Program-made: the position numbers and the translations under genes
NCBI GenBank assembly: GCA_018907035.1
Contig: JACCIC010000190.1
Span: 806,001-870,000 of the forward strand
Length of the DNA stretch: 64,000 nucleotides
Direction: 5' to 3'
Origin: Sycobia sp. Sy_11
Lineage: Eukaryota > Arthropoda > Insecta > Hymenoptera > Epichrysomallidae
Shown: piece after piece, positions 45,829 to 57,237 of the stretch
Layout of the letters: the number at the start of each line of letters is the position of its first letter
How positions within the stretch are numbered: position 1 is the first letter of the stretch
Notes under the pieces: model-generated
Databases searched by the model: none
Told to the model about the DNA's origin: nothing
What the model saw: the letters and a program-made list of their open reading frames with translations, nothing else

Positions 45829-46799
45829 TATATATATATAAATATATATAAATATATATATATTCGGAACGAGTAAGAGAAGGGTTGCCCAGTAAATAGA
45901 ACTCGTACTTTCGCGGAAAAGTAAATCTCTTGTTTCGGCATAAAAACCCTCATGGGACAGAGGGAAAAGCCGGAACAAGAGTCAGTTGATTCAATTCTAC
46001 TATCATACTTTAATTTATATACAAGATGAACGCTTTACACACTCATACACAAGAAAACCACGTGCACGCTTATATAAACAAAAACACAATTATTATAGAA
46101 ATAGTCGCGGTTACAGTTATACTTAAAACTAAAGGGCTGTACTTACATTATAGATAAGTTCGCTAATCCGGGGCTTGACGGCCGCACAATTTACTCAGTT
46201 CTTAATCTCCGCACTGTCACACCACACGTGGACGATGGGAACGGGGAGAGATAAACACACAGGCACGCAGTGGACCCCAACATCTCGGGTAACTCCTCAC
46301 TGCGGTACCGAGCGAACCCACAACAACTCGCTCTCGTCTCTCGCCCAGGAACGAGTCACGTCGAATCCTCGGCCGTGAACGTCGCTCCGAAACACCATCG
46401 CAATGTTCCTCGAATCATACAATCTAACCACTACACTAAGGCCTAGCTACTAAACACAGCATTGATCACACGTACACTTTTAACAAAACCTCGCACTTTA
46501 GATTCTAAAGCGCAAAATCTCGACTTTACTCATGCGCACAATCAAACGAACAAAATGCGCGCTGCACTATCGTCAATACCGCACTGTCTCCAAATTCTTT
46601 CCTGTCATCAGTCCCATCCGCTCATTTACTTTTCATGCACTTCAAAAACATTGTCTGTATTATATTACATCTCGCTATCTCTCTCTCTCTCGCTCGCTCT
46701 CGCTCTCTCTCCATCTCTCTATGAAGGATAATTGCTATATTGGCCTATGAAGGACCACGAGTCCTTAGGCTCTAATAAATAAAATTCTAATTCTCTCTC

Positions 46800-46829
<30 letters not shown>
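45829..46829. other. GC-variable repeat-like DNA, possible minus-strand LTR
   Basis: The segment 45870-46480 has the composition and layout of a reversed LTR (TTATATAAACAAAAAC and other AT blocks, then GC-rich) but no second copy or TG...CA borders could be fixed. On the minus strand near 46410-46440 there is a tRNA A-box-like TTAGTGTAGTGGTTAG. (CT)n runs lie at 46676-46715 and 46793-46846. No gene is assigned. Confidence 0.35.
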
Positions 46830-46835
<6 letters not shown>

Positions 46836-46979
46836 ATATATCATATAAGTTAGGGACATTGGAGTTCTCATCGGTTCATTCAGGTAGGAGCATACATCCT
46901 CTTCGGGCGCTCCGCCCACAACTTTAAAATCATAACTGCTTCCTAAACCGTCCATTATAGCAATCTTGTCGCTCTCAAA
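46830..46979 (-). other. Short open stretch of unknown origin
   Basis: A minus-strand frame reads ESDKIAIMDGLGSSYDFKVV followed by GGAPEEDVCSYLNEP, before running into the (CT)n repeat. The composition is protein-like and unlike the adjacent microsatellite. I do not recognise the family; it could be a host exon fragment or a transposon remnant. Confidence 0.3.
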
Positions 46980-49174
46980 TTAGATTTCAAGAAGGTCCCA
47001 TATTTTTGGATTTACCGTTTAAAGAATGAGAACAATCACTATTTATTTAAGAACTAAACATTTATTTAGTATATAAGATTCATTTATGGTAAATTCATTA
47101 ACGCGGTATCACTTCACAGTCAAACGACTTATTTCGTAAACAGCGCGGACTCGACTGTTGTATATATTCGTGCACAGGCACTTAAGGTTGCATTCTTAAG
47201 TAATATAATATAAGTGTATGCCCTTGTACACTAAATACATAATACTCCATGTACACAATGATGTATACATACATAACATCATTGTATTATATATTACTTT
47301 AGAATTAAGTAGTGTTATAAAGTACTACTAAGTGTTATAGATTATTATATTATATATACTTCTCATTGAATAATAAGATAAAGTGAATAATGAACGAGAA
47401 AAAAAAGAAAGAAAAAGGTATCTGTAAATAATTGTAAAAATATACTAGTTAAAATTAGTCAATTTAATGTAGCATCAATGAATAATAATAAAATTACTAA
47501 TAAGGAAGTTAGAGAATATGATAAAGCAACCATAAATAATTTTGATAATATTATACATACAAACAGTGTATCTAAAAGAAATTATAATAAGTAATATTGA
47601 AAATAGAAATAAAACCATTATATCTGAAATAATAACCATAAATAATAAAAAAAATTTGTGAATCAAGATAATGAATCTGAAAAAGCGACCACCAATAATT
47701 TGAATAATATTTTAAATTCAAATAGTGAATCTAAAACAATTGTCATAATAAAAAAAAATTTAAAAAATATAGACCAAATGCAGATAAAAGAAAACTAGTG
47801 AAGCAAGTTAAATAATTGCAAAAATAGAATAAGTGAAGTTAATCAATTAGAGCAGCATCAAAATAATACAAATACTACTGTTACAAATAATGAATCTGAA
47901 GAAAAAAAAGAAAAAAAAACAACTGTAAATAAGTTTGAAATTACATCAAATATTAATAAGAAACCTGAGGTAATAGCAATAAGAGTAATAATAAATAAAT
48001 GAAAGAAAGAAATCTAAACCTATTTAAAATACATAAACAATTAATCCAGATGGATGAATCATTAGACGACCCAGAGATTGAGGATACATCGTTAAGGAAG
48101 AAATGAAACAAATTTGATTAACAACAACAACATTGATCCAGTATAATTATGAGCCAGTCCTACAGTTTAGTGATCAACGAAGATGACGTAGAAATAAGAG
48201 GATGGTATATGTCGTTACCTCTAAGTGATGTCATAAAGTGTTAGTTAATAAGTCATTAAAGGTACTATTAAAAATCTCATGTAAATTTGGTATGTAAGAG
48301 TTCTAAGAGAAAAAAAAAACAAAAAAAATTTTAGCTTGTTAGATTGTATTAGAAGTATTTTAGTATGTAAGACTGTATGTGAATTTTTTTTTGTATGTAA
48401 GATCATATTAGAAAAATTTTAGTATGTAAGATTAGAAGTTTATAGTAGTATGTAAGACTCTATGTGAAATATGTTAGTATGTAAGATTGTGTGTGAAATA
48501 TCCTAGAGTATAAGAAAATAAGTTGCCTGGGGAAAATGCGGTACAAAAAAAAAAATACTTGTTAAGTTGAGAGTGCCTTATATCAACTTATAGTTGGAAA
48601 TTTTGAAAACAATAATTAAAATTTGTAATTAGACAATAATTTGAGTTATAATTTGAGTGAGTTCATTTGTAATGGGAATAATTTGATTTTGTAATTTGAG
48701 TGATTTGAGTGCCGTTTGAACCATTTGATAATATGATTTGAATAATTTATATTTGTTATTCATAGTTCATAAGCTGATTCAAGTGGCGGGTGGTAAACTC
48801 GTTATTATTATTGTTAGCTCATTAGTATTAAATTAACACTACTCTTATTATGGTACTAATATGGTAATTAAATCTCTGATAAAAATGATTATATTTGAAT
48901 AAAAATGAATTTTAACGTAAGAAAAAAGTTTAAGTTAAATAGTTCTTATGTTTATTAAAGATGGCATAGGAAATTATCATGTAAAACATCAATGTTGTAA
49001 AGCGAATTTTGGTTGTAAATTTAATTTTTCTTTATTATTTCGTGACAGCCACACACTGTTCTGCAAAGGCTCATCAAAAAAAAAGTCCCGAAAGAATTTC
49101 TATCTTAAACTAATTAAATTTAACGTTATCGTGATTATAACTATTATTAAATTAGGGATTCTATTATTATTATT
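46980..49174. other. AT-rich low-complexity DNA with decayed repeats
   Basis: At 47500-47740, two ~70-bp blocks (ATAAAGCAACCATAAATAAT... and AAAAAGCGACCACCAATAAT...) recur about 156 bp apart and read as Asn/Ser/Lys-rich codons broken by stops. A frame at 48020-48104 reads MDESLDDPEIEDTSLRKK. At 48290-48520 the word GTATGTAAGA recurs at least seven times at intervals of ~25-40 bp. No named gene. Confidence 0.5.
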
Positions 49175-49425
49175 GTTAAAGAAAAAGCGATATTCGCGTT
49201 GCGTCCCATCCTATTCTCCGGCGAAACCCGGAGAGGCGCGACGATACACTCGGTATTTGGCTGCCGAGGTAAAACGTTGAAGGGAGCAGACGAAGAAAGA
49301 AAGAGAGATTTTGGGATAGACGTTGGTGAGATAGAGGAAACGTGATAAAGGAAGGTAGATAAGAAGAGACCTGAGAGAGATAGCAGAGCGATCTGGAATA
49401 ACGAGGGTGAAGCAGAAAAGGTTGG
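49175..49425 (+). repeat. GC-rich flank interrupted by the BEL element (left half)
   Basis: The AT-rich surroundings change to GC-rich DNA beginning TGTTAAAGAAAAAGCG at 49175. This continues up to the GTTGG target duplication at 49421. It resumes at 55220 and ends GCCGCATCACA at 55797. Together the two halves (about 830 bp) have the TG...CA ends and an AATAAA signal (near 55602) expected of an LTR, so the BEL element probably inserted into an older solo LTR. Confidence 0.4.
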
Positions 49426-49703
49426 TGTTGGATTCAACCGTCACGCTCCAGGCGCGCCGTGGGTATTGTCTGGCAGGCCCGCCAACAGGCGGCGCTGGTG
49501 ATGTCTGCCTCGCCCCACTCATCGACTCGGCGTCCCTTCCGCGCCTTCAACGAAAACCAGTTGCGCATCAGCCACCACTACGCTCGGGACTCTCACCATA
49601 TCTCTGAATCTTAATCATTCATCAAGTTCATTAATAAAGAGAATAAATATATACATTAATATTATCCATTGTCTACTCATTTCTCTGCCATCCTTATTAA
49701 ACA
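49426..49703 (+). repeat. 5' LTR of the BEL/Pao element
   Basis: Begins TGTTGGATTCAACC and ends CCTTATTAAACA. It contains AATAAAGAGAATAAAT polyadenylation-type signals near 49632. By eye it is identical to the 3' LTR except for G versus T at the position after TTCAACC. The 60-70 codon ORF inside both LTRs is a by-product. Confidence 0.95.
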
Positions 49704-49706
49704 AAG

Positions 49707-49722
49707 TGGTCCTTCGAGCCGG
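49707..49722 (+). promoter_or_regulatory. Primer binding site of the BEL/Pao element
   Basis: TGGTCCTTCGAGCCGG begins three bases after the LTR. Its TGG start fits a tRNA CCA end, and GTCCTTCGAGCC is wording commonly seen after BEL LTRs. Confidence 0.75.
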
Positions 49723-50701
49723 ATTTTCCAGAAGATCGACGCGTCAATCACGAAGTGAGCATCGCAAGCAGACCCTCGACGCCGTAGAGGCTTGCCACGA
49801 CGGCCATTGCACAAACGTAGCCGCCCAAGCTGGAATGCACAGCAGCGAACTTATGCTAGGAAGCATGAGTCCACCAGAAGAGCAGCAAAGTAAGTACCTC
49901 GCAAAATCCCTTGTGAAATTCAGAGTGAACATGAGGTTGGGGCATACCCGTGGAGCCTGAGCTATCGTCATAACTCAGCTTTTTCAGGCGGTGGCTCCTC
50001 GAGCTATGCGCGCCGCTTTGCGATCCGGGCAAGCGAAGCCCATGAAAATTAACCTTTCAATGTTACTTGTACTTATATTCACGCCCTCGCTTTGTATCGT
50101 TCTCTCTCCGGTAGCCATGATTGACTCAGGCGTGTTCACGGCGCCAGAATTAACATGAGCGTCCGCATGACGCCATGATGAACGGAAGCGTCCTCCTGAC
50201 GCCATGAGACGACAGGCGAGAGAGCGCGCGCCCTCTATACGGACAGAGCGCGGCAGAAGCCATCGTGCGGTGGGGACTGGATGGTAGCTTTGATCGCGGC
50301 AACCTCCGTCCTTTGTTGCAAATAGGCACATCTATACTCGATCTGTGCAACGGGTGGGCGGGGGAGTTCTACCTCTCTCGCGCACTTCCTCTTTCCCCCT
50401 CCTACGCTTTGCTGGACGACTCTTCTCTCTCCCTCCCCTCTCCTCGCTCTCCCTCCCAGACTGCGGAAAATGCGCCTGTCTCCTCGTGCATCCACGTGGC
50501 CTCGATCAAGCCACCGTACACAGCCGAACGGCCACAACACTGCATGCCATTGCTACGACGGTCATTCAGTACACACCACCCGAGCGACTTGTACATTGCA
50601 CGCGACTTACACTTACATGCGTAATACGCAGACAGATTCATTCAAATACATTTATAAGGGTTGTTTTAATATAAGGGTTGAAATCGCTGAACAACATAAA
50701 T
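49723..50701 (+). other. BEL leader region, with a possible short intron
   Basis: An open frame without ATG runs from the primer site to 49960. Within it, AAAGTAAGT at 49886-49894 and a TTTTTCAG at 49981-49988 have the form of splice donor and acceptor about 100 bp apart, and joining them keeps a frame open to near 50050. From 50050 to 50700 there is CT-rich, GC-rich DNA with no gag similarity, with a small direct repeat of TGACGCCATGA at 50168 and 50198. It may be a foreign insertion or untranslated leader. Confidence 0.4.
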
Positions 50702-51180
50702 ATGAGCACATCTAGCTCGGAAGTTGATAAAATAAGCTCGCCAAATCGAGGCCATCAGCAAAACCAAACTGATTGCGCCGTCGTAAGGCTCACTTCGCCT
50801 CGTCCCCGTGTTAGTCGCGCCAACCTCGGGATCCGCAGTATCTCTACGATGGGCGGTTCGCCGAGGGGCCGTAACTTGAGCGGACTACGGGCACACACTA
50901 ATCACAATGAACTTTCAGATACTACCACCATCGTCGCCCAGCGGGCCTTGTTTGCTGTACTGAAGCGCACGGCAAAAAGAATAGTTGATCGACTGATTAC
51001 AGAGTGGACAACGGGACTGATCGCGAGTCACATGGAGGTACTGGATGGGTACTGGAGAGACTTTCTCCAAAATCACGTGGAACTGCTTCAATTCAGAGAG
51101 ACACTTCAGGCAGACTACGTCGAAGATGACCATTGCGCGACCGCTGAAGAAATATATATGAGTGCGAAGAGAAAAGCTGA
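50702..51180 (+). pseudogene. BEL/Pao gag N-terminal fragment
   Basis: Starts at ATG 50702 (MSTSSSEVDKISSPN) and includes the helical BEL gag N-terminal region, LKRTAKRIVDRLITEW, then HMEVLDGYWRDFLQNHVELL and a YVEDDHCATAEEIYMSAKRK end. In complete BEL gags this is followed by the DUF1759 region, zinc knuckles and protease. Here the gag sequence stops at about residue 160, and the next recognisable residues belong to pol in another frame. A deletion of roughly 1 kb or more is inferred. The upstream TTG-started extension has no support. Confidence 0.8.
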
Positions 51181-54100
51181 TCGCCCAACGAACGATATTT
51201 GGCTGGACGCTGACAGGTACGGTATCAGTCGCCAAGCCGTCTACAACACTCAAGGCACTCTGCACCCAAACTAATTGCCACGAGCAGCTGGTTCAGCTTG
51301 TTCAACGATTCTGGTCGATCGAAAACGTGCCTCATACAGTGAGAGAGACCCTGGCTGATGTTGAATGTGAGCAGCTTTTTGTCAGCGGCTATACTCGGGA
51401 TCCCAGTGGACGGTATATCGTTCCAATACCTCTGAAGAAGGATGCAATGACCAAACTCGGAGAGAGTTGCACACAGGCGCAAGTCGCCCTGACGGCAATG
51501 CATCGCCGCATGAAACGAGACAAGAGACTCGCAAGTGCGTATGTCGATTTCATGAACGATTACATACAAAGCGGCCACATGCGCCCTCTCACGCAAACAG
51601 AACTTCGAGCTGAATCCTGCACCGTCTGCTACATTTCTCACCATGGAATCTGGCAGCGCTGCGATGAGGGGGACAAACTCAGAGTCGTTTTTAATGCCTC
51701 AAGGCCAACCAGCACTGGATACAGCCTCAACGATGCCATGTACGCCGGTCCCAAGCTACAGTCGGATCTCTCAGTCGTCGTGACACGGTGGAGAATGCGG
51801 CGCTTCGCATTTTGCGCGGACATCAAGATGATGTTCCGTCAGATTCGTATCAGACCCGAACACACGAATTTCCCACGAATTCTCTGGAGCCCCAGTGCCA
51901 GCAGTCCAGCAACTCACTATGCGCTCCTCACTGTCACTTACGGAGAGGCGAGCGCGCCTTACCTTGCTCTCCGCACACTGAAGCAGTTGTGCCTCGACGA
52001 AGGCTCCAATTTACCCGAGGCCGTAGACGCCATCAGCAGGGAGCTCTACGTCGACGACTTTCTTTGCGGCGCAGATGACATTGAGACGGCACGTCGGCGC
52101 CGCGACCAGCTCGTCGAACTGCTGAAGGCCGGAGGGTTCACTTTAAAAAAATGGGTCTCTAACTCCCCTGCCTTAATAGAGGACATTGATCCAACCGATC
52201 GTCTGCGACCCACCTGGCGTCATTTTACAACGGAGGGACCTGTCAACGAACTAGGGATGTCATGGGAACCAGTCGAGGATCGGTTTCGGTTTATTCGACC
52301 AAGCCCGTGCACTCCCCGCGAGCACAGCAAATGAACTATCCTCTCCGAACTGGCACGAATATTCGATCCAGTCGGTTGGCTTGCCCCCGTCACACTAGTA
52401 GCTAAGATACTAATACAGGACCTTTGGCAAGCTAAACTTGACTGGGATGTAGACGTGCCGGAGCCCTTCGCACGCCGGTGGGCAGCCTTTTAAGAAACCA
52501 TGGAGGACGTCCATAAAGTAATGGTACCAAGGTGGATTGAATACTCCAGCTCGAGAAGAATCGAGCTACATGCATTAGCAGATGCGAGTCGACGAGCTAT
52601 GGCTGCGGCTCTATATTACCGAACGTTTGATGACAACGGCAAAAATGCAAAAACAGGCCTCCTCTGGGTGAAGACCAAGCTCTCGCCACTCAGAGGTTTG
52701 ATAGCTTCACAGAGGTCTAATGCTCGAATGACGATTCCGAGACTCGAACTACCGGCGGCTCTTCTTGCCACCAAATTGCTCCGCTTTGTAGCCACGAACC
52801 TTGAGATCCCCCTTTCTAACTGCCACTTATGGGGAGACTCTCAGATCGTGCTCCACAGGCTTCGTTCCGACAAGCCGACGGGGAACAACATTGTCGACGA
52901 CTATGTTGCACACATACGAGAGCTACTTCCCGATACAAAGTGGCGCTACGTTCGAACCGACGAGAACCCCGCTGATCTTGGAACTCGCGGCACCGACGTC
53001 GCCGAACTCTCCCAATCGAACTTGTGGTGGACAGGACCCGCCTGGCTCCGGGAAAGCTCCTGGGATGAGCGCGCGGAGGCGTGCAATGAACCCGACTCCG
53101 TTACGGTTGGTGAGCCTCATGTCCTTGTATGCGCCGTTACACAAGAGCAGATCTCGCCGGACATTCATCCAATCGATTTATTTTCTGACCTCGATAAGCT
53201 TCTCAGGGCGATGAGTCGCTGTCGAAGACTATGTCACAACGCTCGAGTTAGCGCCACTCGCGCCGACGAATTTCTAGCAAAGGCACGGGAGTACAAGCCA
53301 GGTGAGACACCAAGACCAAAAATTCTCGCACCCGTGACAGCGCAGGAGATACACCACGAGTACTTAACTTGTGTTCGGATCAGTCAACGAGCCAGCTTTG
53401 AGCGCGAGATTACACGCCTGAAACAAGGCGCGATTATACACCGGAACAGCTGCCTGCGACCACTAGCACCTTTCATGGACGAGACCGGCCTCCTCCGTGT
53501 TGGCGGCAGACTTCGCAACTCGTTTTTGCCAATCGATGAAAAGCATCCGATCATTCTTCATGGACGCAGTCACCTAGCTCAACTCGTAATAATGTGGGCT
53601 CACAGAGGCTGCCTGCACGCCGGATTCCGCACCACTTACACCAGAGCCATCCAGCGAGCGTGGATCGTCGGTGGTCGAGCTCGGGTTAGATCTCTGCTTC
53701 GCCGATGCACGATTTGCACACGTTCGAATGCGAAACCGCTATCTCAAGCCATGGCCGACCTCCCGGCAGCTCGAGTGACTCCAGCGTCCGCTTTTCTTCG
53801 GACCGGAGTCGACTACGCGGGACCATTTCAAGTGCTCAAGTCGAAGGGTCGAAGTGCCAAGTCAAGTAAAGGGTACGTCGCGCTGTTCATCTGTTTGGCT
53901 ACGAAAGCGATTCACCTCGACCTTGTGGGGGACCTCAGCACTCAAAGCTTTCTCGGAGCCCTCGACCGATTCTCCGGCCGCCGCGGACGACCTAAGGAAA
54001 TATGGAGCGATAATGGCACGAACTTTCGTGGAGCCAACGCCGAGCTAAACCGATAACTGCGCGATGCTGAGATCAACTGGAATCTGGTTGAGGGCGACCT

Positions 54101-54755
54101 CGCACGACAAGGTATCACATGGCGCTTCATTCCTCCTTCTGCACCACACTTTGGTGGAATCTGGGAGGCGGGTGTCAAATCGACCAAGACTCATTTGCGT
54201 CGTGTTCTCGGTCCTCGAAAGCTCACATTCGAAGAGCTTTCGACGCTCCTTGTGAATATCGAACGCATTCTCAACTGCAGACGTCTTGCCCCATTATCCG
54301 GAGACCCAGATGACATCGATGTGCTGACACCGGCACACTTCCTCATCGGTCGTTCCCTCACATCCACGCCTCAACCGTTGGCGACTAAGCCACCCCTGGA
54401 CCACGAAACTCACTGGGCCTTAGTGAAAAAAGTCCGCGATCAATTTTGGATTCGTTGGAGTCGTGAATACCTTAACACTTTGCAGCAAAGAGCCAAGTGG
54501 TGTCGACCAAGAGCGAATCTCTCTGTTGGGAATCTAGTCGTCATCGTCGATCCTCCGCTCTTGAAGGCCAACGGTAATTGGCCCCTCGGGCGCGTCACAG
54601 CTGTCCATCCCGGACAGGACGACTTGGTGCGAGTAGCTACCGTACAGACAGTCGATGGTTCCTTCACTCGCCCTGTGATCAAGCTTGTCAAGCTGCCAGT
54701 AGCGGATTCCACACCTGCTTCCTTGCAGCCGACGAGGCGACACCAAAATCAGTAA
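51181..54755 (+). pseudogene. BEL/Pao pol: RT, RNase H and integrase, with three stops
   Basis: One frame from about 51181 to 54755 is interrupted only by TGA at 52332, TAA at 52491 and TAA at 54054. It opens with AQRTIFGWTLTGTV, the usual post-protease segment. RT follows with GDKLRVVFNASRPT, CADIKMMFRQIRI, TYGEASAPYLALRTL and the active site ELYVDDFLCGADD. RNase H shows ELHALADASRRAMAAALYYR and TIPRLELPAALLATKLL, then HLWGDSQIVLHRL. Integrase has HRGCLHAGF and CTICTRSN (zinc site), GVDYAGPF (first Asp), KAIHLDLVGDLSTQSF, IWSDNGTNFRGANAEL (second Asp) and the Glu in FGGIWEAGVKSTKTHLRR. It ends in the BEL C-terminal PLGRVTAVHPG block. All catalytic boxes are intact. At least the first and third stops are one C-to-T step from a plausible sense codon. 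Confidence 0.93.
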
Positions 54756-54936
54756 CCGGATATGGATACATCTATCGCGGACAACTAACAGCCTGTCAAT
54801 GTACTTCCTACGGCGGGCGGCGGACGGTCTGGCAGCGAACCTCCGACGGCAGGCGGCTAAAAGAGTCCAACAGCGAGTGGCCGCTGTTATAAAGATCCTT
54901 ACTCTTTGATTCGTTTAGGAAACGAGGCGGGCGGGA

Positions 54937-55214
54937 TGTTGGATTCAACCTTCACGCTCCAGGCGCGCCGTGGGTATTGTCTGGCAGGCCCGCCAACAGG
55001 CGGCGCTGGTGATGTCTGCCTCGCCCCACTCATCGACTCGGCGTCCCTTCCGCGCCTTCAACGAAAACCAGTTGCGCATCAGCCACCACTACGCTCGGGA
55101 CTCTCACCATATCTCTGAATCTTAATCATTCATCAAGTTCATTAATAAAGAGAATAAATATATACATTAATATTATCCATTGTCTACTCATTTCTCTGCC
55201 ATCCTTATTAAACA
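54937..55214 (+). repeat. 3' LTR of the BEL/Pao element
   Basis: Preceded by a purine-rich tract (GAAACGAGGCGGGCGGGA, with one T-free run) that would prime plus-strand synthesis. Its sequence is the same as 49426-49703 apart from one base. It is followed by the GTTGG target duplication at 55215-55219. Confidence 0.95.
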
Positions 55215-55219
55215 GTTGG

Positions 55220-55797
55220 GATAAGGTGAGAAGATAGGTACAGGAGAGAGAGAAGCGGCATTGAGGGCGAGCAACGGGCGCCGAGGAGAAGAGGATCGGA
55301 GAAGACACATAGGCATCGGTCACGTAGCGGACGCACCTGTTTCATATGATCCCTCAACCGCGCCCGATCTCCAACGAAGACGCAGGAGTGAGGGTACGAT
55401 GCGCGGCGACGGGAGCTGCCGACTCCTTTCGGTATCAGCGCATACGGGTGCGTTTCCCTTTTCTCTTTTCCGTGTCCCACCCCCTTCACCCCTTCGAGCG
55501 GGCGCGACGAGAGCTGATCGCGGTTGGGACGCACCGGTCACGCGGACCGGGTGTCTAGCGAAGACGGTTGTTCGAGGCGGTTCGCGTAAGCGTGCGCGCA
55601 GAATAAATAGACCATGACAAATCGGAATTCTTTCTTTTTTTTGTGGGTCACCTTCCCAGTAAAGTTTTTCTTTCTTTTAGGCTAGCGGAACCCTCCCAGT
55701 GAGATAGTCCAGGTAAGTGGGATGTGAAAAGACATTTAGTTGTGGACGCGAATCCACCCCGAGTGAGATCGAATTACGATCGGGTTCGCCGCATCAC
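55220..55797 (+). repeat. GC-rich flank interrupted by the BEL element (right half)
   Basis: Continuation of 49175-49425. An AATAAATAG signal lies near 55602, followed by a T-rich run, two CCTCCCAGTGAGA/CTTCCCAGTAAAG-like blocks, and the end GCCGCATCACA before AT-rich DNA. This looks like the R-U5 side of an LTR. ORFs here are not meaningful. Confidence 0.4.
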
Positions 55798-56167
55798 AAT
55801 ATATATACATTAACATACACATTTTCATATATGTAAAGAATATATATATATATATATTATTAAAATAATATTAATGCAAATGAGATTCGGTAGATTTTTA
55901 CTAAATATCAGATGTAAAAATCAGGCTGCTGCGAAAAATCGAAAAATAAGTGTATTCATCCACACACAAATACACACACTCGCGAGCGCAGAGAGAGAGA
56001 GAGAATAGATTTTGGGTGCCGAAATAAAGAAAAGAAACACTACACACATTTCTATTATATATATAATGATAATCCTGAAATTGCAGTTTGAAGAAAACAT
56101 AAAATTAATTCTTTCTTAGATTGCGCTCTAGTTCTAGCAAAAATCTGATTATAGTTCAGGCCTATCT

Positions 56168-56215
<48 letters not shown>
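55798..56215. other. AT-rich spacer with microsatellites
   Basis: No gene. A (GA)n run with AATAGATTTTGG near 55995 is the complement of the wording near 36830. A (TA)n tract at 56170-56215 runs up to the next LTR. Confidence 0.6.
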
Positions 56216-56218
<3 letters not shown>

Positions 56219-56667
56219 AACCTTACTAATAATTAACCTTACTATTAATCTTACCTGGTACGGGTAACTTGATACGTAGTTGTATCTCGTCTGACCGCTG
56301 TTTCACTTAGCATTTGTAGCTAAGCTAAGGGGAAGGGGACGTAGAAATAAAAGGATGAAACACATAGTACAACAATAATCACTAACTTTTATTGACCCGG
56401 CGAATAATTACAATATCTACAGCGTATATACACCATGACTTACCGCGAGCGGGTTTCGCGACATCATTATGCACGAAGTAAGAAGTTATAACTGTGCACG
56501 CGGGGGACGGGGAAAGGGGAACGCGAGGGGATTATACGACAACTCCGAGCATGAGCGCGCTACACTACGACGCCGACAACAACGGACGCGAACATATCTC
56601 TAACATTAGAATATAACGCTACTTGTCCCAAGCTAATGAAGATGCTGTCGCTGACTTCCCCCGCTGG

Positions 56668-56743
<76 letters not shown>

Positions 56744-57184
56744 GCGCGCTGGCGGATCGCGGGGCTTGCCCGATGTCCTCTCGCTCTCTCTCGCTCGTTG
56801 CTGGCTTGTCCGGCATCTCCTTGTTAGTGCGTGCTGCACACGCGTCTGCTGGTGGATCGGCGGTGGCCCTCTCGGAGTACACAGAGATGATGATAGCGGA
56901 GAGAGTTCAAAACGACCTGGGCGTAATAGTTAGCTATTGGACGGCCTCACTCGGGATGGAGCTGATGGCTTGGTAGAGTGGCTGCGGTACAGTATCATAA
57001 AACACGCAACTACTCTGTCCTACGGCTGAATCGCGAAGAAGGCATTTTTTGGTGCCTTTCTTGTTCACTTCCCTCGCTGCGCTCTACGCGCACTCTTTCG
57101 GCCCATTATGTACCTTGTTCGCACATACACGCGTACATGCTCCAATTTCCAATTATTATTACGAAACCGGCAGTTTGTACGGTT

Positions 57185-57187
<3 letters not shown>
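56216..57187 (-). mobile_element. Solo LTR in a (TA)n tract, minus orientation
   Basis: The 972-bp segment begins TGTAACCTTACT and ends ACGGTTACA, with (TA)n on both sides. A TTTTATTGACC near 56387 reads as GGTCAATAAAA on the minus strand, a polyadenylation signal in the right place for a minus-oriented LTR. A long (CT)n run at 56673-56745 lies inside, and the long Leu/Ser or Arg/Glu ORFs there are artefacts of it. The target duplication, perhaps ATAT, is masked by the microsatellite. Confidence 0.75.

Positions 57188-57234
<47 letters not shown>
57188..57234. repeat. (TA)n microsatellite between LTR and Helitron copy 2
   Basis: A pure TA run separates the end of the LTR from the (ATATC)n start of the Helitron. 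Both elements appear to have used the same microsatellite as target. Confidence 0.9.

Positions 57235-57237
<3 letters not shown>

Larger units (their letters stand above)
49426..55214 (+). mobile_element. BEL/Pao LTR retrotransposon, young but defective
   Basis: A complete 5.8-kb element with 278-bp LTRs that differ at a single base, a primer-binding site, a purine-rich tract, and a 5-bp target duplication GTTGG (49421-49425 and 55215-55219). Internally it has a truncated gag and a BEL-type pol in one frame with three nonsense codons. The protease and gag zinc knuckles are absent, so it cannot move without helpers. Confidence 0.95.

Noticed and set aside
46405..46445. tRNA-like A-box on the minus strand (TTAGTGTAGTGGTTAG)
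   Set aside because: No cloverleaf can be drawn and the best B-box-like word (GGATTCGACG) is at the wrong distance and imperfect. At most it is a SINE fragment.
49407..49607. 66-codon ORF repeated at 54906-55118
   Set aside because: The duplication is fully explained by the two LTRs of the BEL element; it is not a gene family.
56619..56976. Long Leu/Ser and Arg/Glu ORFs on both strands
   Set aside because: They are translations of the (CT)n tract within the LTR at 56216-57187.
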